From Isoetes taiwanensis (taxonomy: Eukaryota; Streptophyta; Lycopodiopsida; Isoetales; Isoetaceae), in contig JAJEKV010000064.1 in the NCBI GenBank assembly GCA_021234155.1, forward strand, positions 4,900,001 to 4,964,000: a stretch of 64,000 nt of DNA, written 5' to 3'. Of this stretch, positions 23,801 to 35,800 are shown one piece after another. The notes below the pieces were generated by a model, which was not told the DNA's origin, did not search any database, and saw nothing but the letters and a program-made list of their open reading frames with translations. The number at the start of each line of letters is the position of its first letter. The first letter of the stretch is position 1. Both the position numbers and the translations under genes were made by a program.

Positions 23801-26800
23801 CAGATCCATGTCAAAATTGCCCGGAGTTTCTAAGATTTGCAGAAACAAAGAACACTGGGCCCCCCTAGTTTGATCTGTCACAAGATCGGCAGAACCCATT
23901 ATGATAGAAACTACTGCAGCAGCGTTTGTGAGATAAAATTCACTGAGGAACATCAGAAAGCAAAATCAAACGCAAAAAATGGTACAGATCTCAAGAACTC
24001 GCAGAAATTTGAAGCTGGATCGGGCAGAAATTTGAAGATGGTTAAAATTTCGTCGGAGAATTTGAAGGACCATAAAATTTCTGAATGAAATTTTGAGCAG
24101 ACCTGGCGGCGCTCGTGACCCGCCAGGTCAGCTCAAAATTTCATTCAGAAATTTTAAGGTCCTTCAAATTACTCCTTCCGAAAAAAAAGGGGGCATCAAA
24201 TTTCGGCCCCAAACAACAGGTTTTTAAACTCTGTAATTTTACGTCGATCTCCACCCGATCTGAAGCTGCCCGGTTAAGCGCGCCGCCAACGGATCTTGCC
24301 GGAAAACTGCAGGAAAGAGAGAATCGGGGGCAAATTTGAAGCCCCCTTTTTTTTCGTTGGAGAATTTTGTTGAGCAGAGAAATTTCACTTGAAATTTTCT
24401 GGCGGCCGCCAGCTGACCTGGCGGCGCCGCTCGTGGTCCAAAATTCACTGGATTCACTGGATACAAAATTACAAATTCACTAGATTCACTGGATTACAAA
24501 ATTACTAAATACTTAAATTTGCTTGCAAAAACAAGCAGGCTGGACTGGATTGGAATGGATTTGGAAGAAAATATAAACCTCGGCTACTTCATTTCTTCAA
24601 AGGCTGTCCATTGTCATCGTGTATTGAAGATCCGTTTTTCAATCGTGTATCTTTACAACCCGCCACTGGATTTAGGACACTGTGTATATGACAGAAAAGG
24701 AGGAGCTGCAATAAAATCGCAAGACAGAAAAAAGGAATTTTGTGGAAAAAGCGGGATCAGATCCGGTAGCAGAGGAGATAGAAATGGAGCTAGGACCGAA
24801 GAAAAGGGGCAGAGCCCAAGGCTATGGCGGTAAACCCAGCCCAGGCAGGGCGGTACTTTGCATGGCAAACCTGGCACGAACCTTGCTTCCGAAAAAAACC
24901 TAGAGCTCGAAAAAAACTAGTAGTCTAAAGATGGGTAATAGATAGAATCCACCTCATAAATAAGACCATGGAGGAGTAAAACCTCCCCCATTATATAAAA
25001 AGATACCAGCTACTTTTGTACAACTAGATGATAAAGAGCAACGTTTGAAAGTTCTTGTTTCTCTAAACCCATTTTGTGGTTCATCTATATCATGGCGCTA
25101 TGCTAAAAATAATGAAGCTAGATTGAAGGTGATTGCACTCCATTTTCCTATACATTTTTGAACTAACAGTGGTTGCTTGGTTGTCTATGCCAATAGACAC
25201 CATATGCACCTTCATGAAATGCGCTTCCTCTAGTGTAGCACTGGGTAAGAGGCAGAGGGTTGTAAGAGCAACATTGGAAAACAGGCAGAGGGTTGTAATA
25301 GCAACATTGGAGAACAAGCCCAGGAACACTTATATATGTTTCGATAGACGTATCCATGTTTTAAGCAAGTCCACTTGAGAATATAACTGGACAAAAGACC
25401 TCTGTCAAAATAAGAAAAATGGACCTTGAAATAGTATCTTCCCAAGCACAATTTAGATAAATGCATCCATATGTTAGGCAAGTCCACTTGAGAAAAATGA
25501 TTGGGAACATAGACCATCTGCCATATTAAATAAATAAAGAGTTGTTTTTTTTTTTTTGGGGTCTTGGAAAACCAAACCAAAGATAGTCAAGGATTTCTAA
25601 ATCAAGCAAAAACATAGTAGTGTACTAGTGTATAAGAATGACAAAAAGAAAAAACTACCATTTTGGGCAATACATATTTGCAGTAAAAGAATAAATGGCT
25701 TTTTAGTAGTTTCAAAATACTAATGGTTTTTTAGAAGTTTTTAAAAAACGAAAATGGTGTTTTGATAACTTTTCCAACATGATACCAAAAGGGACCAATC
25801 CACACTTTCACAAGTTGGTGATTGTAGTAGTTTAACCAAACTTAATTAGAAAGAGGTTATCCAGTGTCTTTACGGAGAGATATTATTAGAAAGTCCAACG
25901 TTTGAAGACATTGTAACAATATCAAAGGTTTATATGAACGAAACATAATGACAAAGGGCTTTAGAAGGAAAGACCTTGATAGTAATAAGCTAAAATGAGT
26001 TATTATAATTGTATATACCCTTTTGATGTAGTTGTACACATTACTTAAGCACCGCCAAATTATTAAATGTTAGTACATCCACTTCAACTATAAAAGTGCA
26101 TGTGCAATAGCTGATTAGACGTAAACAAACTAGCATACTTTGCTCTGATATATGCAATAGCTGATTAGACATAAACAAACCAGCATACTTTGCTCTGATA
26201 TTCGTTAACTGCTAGGCAAATATGAAGTGTATCTTCAAGAGGTCACATTTGGCTAAACTCACATATTATATATTCATCAGCCTAGTGACCCACCTCAATT
26301 GTGAATAGACATGACTCTCCACGAGTAAATGCCGGATTAATTTGCCTTTTTTCAGTGAGATGTTTTAATTATTTCAAAGCTCTACATTGTTATTCCCTTA
26401 ATTACAAGAATGCTCTTGAGCAGTTCAACTCGAGAGAGCCAACTTTAATGCTTCTCATCTTGTTCTATCTTGAGATATAACAAGCGTGTATACAATAAAA
26501 TGTTAAAATATGTGTGTGATTCCTTGTGGTATTGTGAGAGCACTTTCTTTATATTCTTTTACTGGCAAACAGCTATAGAACATATTTTGAAATTCAAATG
26601 GATATTGTAATCTAGTTTTCTCGTGATATAGTTGTATATCTTGTGGATTTGAGGACGTTGTCCAACTAAGAATATCCAAGTTATATCTTAAATTGGACTT
26701 TCTCTAAGTCCAACCAGATTTAAGTTGGCTGTGTACACGACAATGCAACATCTCCTTCAGATTTACCTATACAATGGCTATGGCTATGGAGCTTTATGTT

Positions 26801-29800
26801 GGATCATATTTTGAAGCCAATAAATATTGTGAGCACAATGGCAACTCCATTGATTGTGATATGATGTACCACATTCACATGTTCTTTTTCCCATTTTGAT
26901 AGGTAGTAAAACGTGTATTGAAGTGCTGAAGACAGCTTGGATTTGTGTTATGTTATGGTGTATATCATTAGTAAGATGATAGAATAAACAAGCAATGGTG
27001 TCCAATGCAACAATTATTTGGACAACTTCGACGTGTACCAGCGATAATAGGCAAGCCTCATGCGAATATTACATGCAACTAAGTTGGTACTTAGAATGTG
27101 TGGCAATGTGTACGGGCTATTGTTGCTAGATTCTCGAGTTATGTCCTTAGTTTTAGGGCTTAGCATGTGTGTTGTGGCACACGCAAATCTACCTTTGTTT
27201 AATGTGTTTTTGAGGAATACATGCTATTGAGTTGGATGTCATGCGCTTGTGGGATTTGGCATTTCTCAAGGCAAATTTGGACCCTTCCATTTAAATTTCA
27301 TGTAACTAGTGGTTAAAAATCTACACTAACTCTCAAATATACATATGGAATTGGGTCAAAAAATCCCCCCTGAGTCACTTGGGCACATAAGATGAACCAC
27401 CCTTAGGCTCCAACCCACCAACAAGGATTTGGAAAAAAAAAAATTTGAAAAGCAGGGCAGCATCCATGATTCGCTGAAAGGAATCATTGGGATTGTCTTG
27501 AACTAACCCAGAGGACTCGCCTAGGTGAATCATTTGGCTTCCTTGGTTAGTTTTGGGGGCCGATAGGAGCACCAATGTGGGACATGCTCCCATAATATCT
27601 GTAACATCCAATTAGGTTCTGCTTAAATCGTGCTTAGCATGTGCGACACACTCCTATAACATAATCTCTAGCTACGTTGTACCTATAGGATCTTGCTTAG
27701 CATGTGCAACATGATCCTATAACATGATATCTAGCTAGGTTGTACCTACAACTTGTTGGACAAGGATTAGATGGTTTGTTTGACTTATTCATCCCTTCAC
27801 AGAACTCCCAAGAAGATAAGTGCGGCTATAGTTTGCAAAATATTGAGGAGTGCTTGTTGACATAGAATAAATTTTGATTGGATTAATGGCTTTCGTATTC
27901 AACATGAACACAAGTGCTACGAAGAAATTTTAGCCAAATCTATGTGCAAGTTGTAAACATATGTAAATGAATAAAGGCATCAAATTGTTGGTGGTAATTT
28001 ATCCAAGTGTCAGAACCAATTTTGCTCTTCACATCTGAAATGCGATGAGCTGATTGAAGTCTGATAATAGTTCAGGAGAGAGAGGAGAACTCGTTTTGGA
28101 TGAAATCAGGAGTTTGGAATTAATCAAGATTCGACAGGCTAAGTTAAAGAATAGAATAGAATAGAATAAATTTTTTATCGTCCACGGAGACCAATTGGCC
28201 TATGGGACGGACCCAAACAAAAAGAGAGCAGCAAGTGTATTACTGTCAGGATTAAGAAACCCCTGCCCCGAAGGGTTTTCGAAGCAAAAACCTTAGCAGT
28301 AATAATGATGCTAGCACGCTGTACAAAAGGGTTGGCCTACATCAAGGAAGGAGATAAAAGCAATGGTTTTTTTGTTAGAGTTGCAAAATAGAATATGCAT
28401 TCGGCTACATCAATAGCATTACAGATGGATCTATCATTCTTCGCGACCCAAGAATGTTGAAGGAAGAATGTTGAAGGAAGTTATTTGTACCCATTTTGAA
28501 CATTTGTTTGAGAAGAAGGATATCAAGTATCGGGATTGTTTTGAGGAGCTAGTTTTATCAAACATAGTATCTTAAGGTATCTCCAATGCAAAGGGAACAC
28601 CTTAAGCAACCTTTATTTCTAGAGATTTATTTGAGGCAATTTTTTCTTTGGTCAAACTAAAGGCTCGAGTATGGATGGAATTCCTGGGAAATTGTTTCAA
28701 GAGCATTGGAAATCGATATAGTTTTCTGTTTATCATGCTTATCTAAATTTTTTGCAAGCCAATATTCTTGGCTATAAGCTAAATACAAGATATATCACAC
28801 TCATCCCTAAGGTAGTGGAGCCAAAGACGATAAGTTGGTGGAGCCAAAGACGATAAGTGACTGGAGAACTATTACTTTATTGTCTTCATAGCAAGAAGAT
28901 GTGCATAAAGGATAAAACCTATATTTTAGATCACATGTCCAAGGTCTAGTCAAGCTTTATCCCAAACAGAAGCAGCCTTAGTAATATTGTAGCTATTTTT
29001 GAAAGTCTTTATTGGGCAAGGAAGACACATAAAAAACTCATACATCTAAAATTGGACTTCAAAAAGGTATATGATGGTGTCGCCTAGTCATTTTTCGAGA
29101 AGATGTCGTTGGCTTTTAGTTGTGGACATGAGATCATGCACATTGTGATGAAGTTGTTAAAGTTGTTACCTGCATCTGGAGTTGTTTTTGGCAAGACTTC
29201 CTCTACTTTTAATATAATCAGATGTAGGAGAGGTGTCCACTTGCACCATTGCATCTGGAGTTGTTTTTGGCAAGACTTCCTCTACTTTTAATATAATCAG
29301 ATGTAGGAGAGGTGTCCACTTGCACCATTTCTATTTGATATTGTAACAGAAGGATTATCATAATTGATTTTGGCAGCTGTAGAAGAAGGGGTTATAACCG
29401 GGTTGCAATGAGGGATGGGCCTCAGCAAATTTATAATCAATACGTTGGGGTAAAAGCATATTAGGACGCGCCTTTAAAAATATCATTTAGCAACCACAAA
29501 ATTACCCAAAAAAGTAGCCAGCACTGGGTACTGGGTACCTGTCTAATATCTCAATGAAAGGTATGTTTTAAAATTGATGTATTTATTTTGGCCTTCAATA
29601 GCATTATCTTTATCTTAACTTTGAATACTAACGTGTCCTTTGACTTTTATTTTGGATTTTTGAATTTATATTTGGTTCTGAAGTACCTAGTGTAGATACT
29701 TTTGCAAATTCCAAGAGTGGTACACCTTAACATGCTTTCACCTTAACATTCTAGAGGTGTCTATCTCTTAGACTCTTATTCCATAGCATCTGGTTGTTTT

Positions 29801-32800
29801 CTCAGCTGGCGTAAATGTGCCACTGGATGAGCCTCTCCCTAATCATATCAATTATTTTCCATGGACGGTAGTGCCAATTGGGACTTCCTCAAGATTGTTA
29901 GTTATTCAAGTTAGGATATGCACCTCATCGTCTAAGATATGCGATGAGTTTCTTAATATGGAGAATGAAATGATAAAGTTTGTAAGCTCTCAATGGTTGG
30001 TAGAATAGGCTCATACTCATGTTGCATCAGCGTTGTTGACACCTGAATCAAAGTTGGTGGAATTGTCAAGAATGGTGCAAGATTTTATTCTAGGAGGCAA
30101 TAAGGCGGGATTAGAAGTTAAAGTTGCCTGGAATAAAACGTATTGAGGCTAAAATCACACGGGGGTTTTAAAATGCTTGATTTTAGACTTCATAGCGGGA
30201 TATTGATATGTAAGTGCGTATTCAAGAACATCATAAATCTCTAAGCTTAGAGTTGGTGCATCAATCATGAATCAATGTTCTCCATGTAGTAAGCCTTTTC
30301 AAAAAGCAGACCTACCTTGGGTGCTCTTCTACAAACTAAGTGGTGCATCACCTTCTTAGAGGACTGATGAAAGCATGGGATAAGAGAATTCAATATAGGT
30401 GTATTGCAGCAGGGGTCTCTTGGATTGGGGATTGGTATTGTCGAGGAGTACAACATTGTTGGGATTCATTTAAGGGAGCTTAACTTAAGAGCAAGGGACA
30501 AACAAGTTTGGGATTTGGTCCTAACTCATACACCCTTGTTTGCTTGCCTTCAAGTAGTTGTCTTCTTCTCATCACCTGAGAACCTTGCAATTTGAAGGCA
30601 TATAGGATATTGCAACGAAATGATATTATATCTCCTCTCTTGCAATGGGGCATAACTTTGGAAGAAGATCAAGTAGTTCAAGTATACGAAAATGGGAGGC
30701 TTTGGTTCGTGTTAATACAGTGGTATGTAAGTTGAAGTTACCTCTATCATGTCAGAGCACCTTTTAGATATAAGAGTTCGGCAGCTGCACAATAGAGATA
30801 TGTAGAAGATTTGTGTTGTTTGACATCATTGGCTTGCTCCATACCACGATCCAAGCAAGCCAGGTTTGCTGTTATAACGTACATCCAAGACAGAACTCTT
30901 TATTGCATCTGTCTTAGTGCAATATCAATGACTTTTAACAACTTTTGAAGTATCATGTATTAAACTAAAACACGAATAAGGAAATACCTCGGTTTCTTTC
31001 TGTACTTGCTGTAGCTTTTCTTGATAGTGAGTAAGAACGTTAACAACATGTGTTGTCTTTTTCCGCAATGCTGCTATGTCATCGTTCTTTTTTGATAGCT
31101 GTATTTAGTTCATTGTCAACAACATAGTAGCATGCAAATAGGAGCAAAATGATATGCTTGGCCAAAACACCTTAACGCTAGTACGACATATGGAAAACTG
31201 TTAAAAAGCTGGACAATTGTACCATGTGCAGAAAACTACTCACAATATTACAGGACATGGCCCAAAACTAGAAAACTAAGGATAGACTGGCCTACACTGT
31301 TATACTATGTTCTTATTAGTGTTCATACTGCACTCATTATCATATATACCAACCCTTGCCTTAATATAGGCACATTACTACCTCGTATTCATCACCCAAG
31401 CCCTTTCCACCCTTATCATATCATGGTACACTCGCACCCTCCATAGAGACCAAACAACTTTGACCTGATATTAGGTCCTTACTGTATAGGTCCTCCTTAC
31501 TGGGGTCACACTATGCCCGTCACAACATATTCCAACAGCTCTCTGACTCCAAAATTTTCAGAGTCCTGTCCCTATTATTGCAGTAGTGAAACCATAGGCA
31601 TGGTAATCTCGGCGTTGGGGTAAACTAACACTCATTTTTTGAAGTATAATCAGCAATGCTAATCTGAAGCATACTTTTTCAAGCCAGTCCATGTCTCCTA
31701 GACTAAACATCAAATGAAGGTTGTAATAACTTGTGCTATGCAACAGTCTCTGCCAGTCTATGAGAGCTCTGGCTGTTTGCTAGCAATAGACCTGGAATTT
31801 TACTTTTGGCTCAACTTGTTGCAAGTATTTGGACAAGGAATATAAACGCGGTGCATTTTCTGAAATTTCTACATGGGTAAGCAGGGTAAAATTGTGTATA
31901 TATCATATTTTCTGCTGCCCATTATCTGCCCTGCTTGCGTGTTCTATCTGGGACCCAAGATCCTGAAAGTTTCCACTCATGCAGCACAGTTGTTGAAATT
32001 AGGCTATGGGAATTTAAAGGAGACTTGTAGGGATATGTGAAAAGAAAACCTTGCTTGGGGGAACAGCATAACTGTGGCTAGAACTGAACCTCATTAGAAA
32101 TATAAGGTACAGGGAACATAATATCTTTTGGATCTACCAGACAAGGACTACTTCCCACACAATTGGCAGCCACAGAGATTTGAATGGATGCATGTGTGGC
32201 ATAATAAATGGGCAACGTTTTCACAGCTCAGTTTGACAGTCAGAGATGTACCCTTGTAACTCCTGCCACTACACATTTCATTCCCAACAAATGCAGATTT
32301 ACGCATCCTTCAGACAGTGATATCGGAGCTGTAAATGAACTCACCTTCTCAGTGAGCGATTCATTTTCAATCTTTAACTGCTCAAAATCGACTAGATGAA
32401 GGCCCCCAGGAAGTTGCTCTTTTAACCATATTGCATGCTCTAGCTTTTTCACTTGAGTGCGGAGCTGCTTCTCTTCTACCCGTAAACTTTCAATATCTTG
32501 ATCTAATTGTGTTTCCTCATTTTGCATCTGCATGGAAGGCATTACATAATTAGATATCCTAGAAAGAGTATTGAATAACAAAGAGGGCGTGTTCGGTTCT
32601 CCCCTTTATATTGAAGCTTAAGATTTATCCATCAAAGGACCTAAGTAAGAAACTCCACAATAATCACAACTGTCTTAGACAAATAGACTTCAATTAGATT
32701 CAACAGATAGGCTACTGCATCATAAATATGAGAGATACCACCACAGAGAGGCTATTTAAACATTATAAAAAAGCGCCCAAAAAGGCTGTCAAGAAGTAGC

Positions 32801-35800
32801 TATCTGTTCATTGCCAAGATTCGTTATTTGAAGACAAACAATTTGTGTTCTGAGACACTGCAGAATATCATCCAATGGTGTGAGCTAAAACCTAACTCAA
32901 ACGGAGTAGAAGATGCCTTGCAACCTGCCATATGAAACTTCTCAAGAGAGGTGAATGCTTTGAGTACCTTGCCAAACTGCCATGCCCAAACGGTAATGCA
33001 TTAGGCCCAAATCTGTCACCTCAAAGTTTTTGTAAGTGCTTTCTTAGTACAGGAAATAGTAGAACTGCATTTCCTGTCATAATACTGTCATCAATGTAGG
33101 GAAGCAGCACAATAACTTGAAAATTAGTGGGACAAGAAGTAAAGACTGGGATCTGCTCTAGATCTCTGGTAGTCAAGATGCAAACGAAATGCATTGATTT
33201 TCTGATTCCAATGACGTGAAGCTTGTTTAAGATCATACAAGCTCCTTCTCAAGTTGCACACATAAGTTGGATGAGCTTTATCTTTACACCCAGGTGGCAG
33301 AGACAAGTATAGATCCTCTTCCAGATCCCCATTCAAAAATGCCGGTTTAAAATCTATTTGATAAAGTGCCAGCCTTTTTGTGCTGTCAAAGCTATCACTG
33401 CTTTAAGTGTATCTAACTTGACACAAAAACATCACATAACCAAATCCTTTGAAGATATATATGAATATGCAAGAACAGATCCTCTCTCAGATTCCCATTC
33501 AAAAATGTGGATCTAAAATCCATTTATAAAAAGCCCAACCTTTTTATGCTGCAAATGCTATCACTAGGCCAAATGTTCTACACTTCAGCTGGATTATTCA
33601 TTAGTATTCCACTATATGGTCATGCATCAAGAACAACCGATTTCTCATCTCTTGGTAATTCTTATACTTCTTCCTTCTTGGCTCTGCTCGGACTTCAACA
33701 TTCTGCTTGAATTTCTTCGGATCTGCATTGTTCCATATCCAAAAATGCTTACAGATGCAAATCCTTGGAAATGTTTTACACACCATGTGTTAGATATTGA
33801 CAATTATTTCACCTGGCGAGATGCCTTTGAAACCAATCTCAATCTGAGAGGTTTGAGAGCTGTTATTAAAAAAGGCTAGAATCCTGCTTCACCTGATGAT
33901 GATTTGGAAAGGATTTCATGACTTGATTTATCTCAAAGCATGTACATGTACAGATTTTCAGAGAGATTTTGGAGGGTATACAACTTTTACCACAATATCT
34001 TGATTTTCTGTATAAGCTTTGCAGATGAAGGCCAATAACTTGGTATTCAAATGGATAATCTCAGGTTGGAAGCTTGCACTAATATACAAGATTTTTTACA
34101 GCACTTGAAGGCTTTAGGTACCTTGATACATCTGTCTCTCATCCAGTATGTTCTCAAAGGTATCAAGATTATTACAAACTGCAAGATAAGATCACTATCT
34201 CTTTTAATCAACTTCAACTCAAACTTATGGATGCTGAACAAGATCACAAAATTCTATTCTAGAACTAGGCTTTCTTCACCTCCTATTAATCCTTCAGTTG
34301 ATGCTGCAGTGCAATCTGAATCAGTTTTCAAGTCTGGATCTCGGCAACAATTTACTTCCTGGTACTGTGGTAAAAAGAGCCACGTCAAGCATGCTTGCAA
34401 GAAACTTCTCAAGGATATGGCTGATTTTTTAAAACACAAGCACACACAAAAAGCTACACATTCAAGTTATTCTAGTGAAGTAAGTTCTCATGTTTCTCAT
34501 GTAGATTCTGGAACCACCAAGCATTTGACAGGTCGCTCACATGGATTTCAAACTATCCATCCATATGACAATACCGTAGTTAAAATGGCAGATAAAAACT
34601 TGGCAAAATCCATTGCAAGCGGAGATGTTGCAAGAGGAGATGTTTCTCTCTCTTCTCAAATTAAACTGCATTTAGAGTGCATAAACAGGCACTTTGATCA
34701 ATATGTTTTTCATAATCTCCAGCAGGGTACCCCCTAATTGTACCATTCAGGAACACATGTTATTTGGAAGGACAATGTCCAAATAGCCAGATCTCACAAT
34801 AAAATCGTTGGCTTAAAGGAACCATAATTTTCTTAATCCTTTATGCTGATCATGGCATGGGGGCAGTGGAAAATGTTCACAGCCACAGAACCGAGAGGGA
34901 AAGCCACTTCAAGCTGAAAGGGTGTAGCATCATCAAATTCAGCCAGCATTATGTTCTGAGACACCGATAGCTTACTTCTGATCATTCTATATAGGACAGA
35001 AATTTGAAGCTCCAGGTTCCTACGCTAAGCTGCTACCATTAATGACCTTGCCGTCTCACAGACCCTTAATTTCTATTTAATTTCTACTAAAGACTTTGAG
35101 CCAGCCAGGAAGCAAGAGCCTCCTGGTCAAAAATTTTAATGTGGTTCCTGATATCCAGATTTTATTACACAAGGCAACTAACTCTAATCTAATTTCTTAT
35201 ATAAATCAAAGTCATTCTTTGGCTTCTTTTGAAACGCCTTCCATAATTACTTGTCTTGCAGGGAAATTTTTCCTCGCTGTTCCTGTTTCTGTCATAACTG
35301 GGAAAAATGAGGTTATGTATGCTTTGCTTCAGACTGTCTACATTCTGGCCTCCTTTTGCTTGAGATAATAATTTTCTAAAAGACTTTTGCATATATTAGG
35401 CTGCTTACCATAATCATGGATCTCTCTTGGAACTGTCTCATATATATTACTCTGTTGGAAGAAATGGGAAAACCCTCCCTCATCACAGCGTTCAACATCA
35501 TGATCACATGTTAAACATCACTTATGCAATTCCTAGGCTAGCCCAAATGAGCATCTCCACAACTAGGCCCATTGTATCTGCTGCTTTCTGGTTGGCTATT
35601 CTTTGTTGCCCAATAGGCATATCCTCTATTCAGAAAAATGCACGCAAATCCAAATTGTTCCCGCATACTGTCAGACTAACCATCTATATGATACATCTTG
35701 ATCCACTTCCATTTTGGGGTCTTAGAGCTAATTCTCTTCTGGGGCTAAGTGGTCTGGGGAGAAGAGCTGAAGTATTGAAGCCATTTCTTTAACCTATTTA

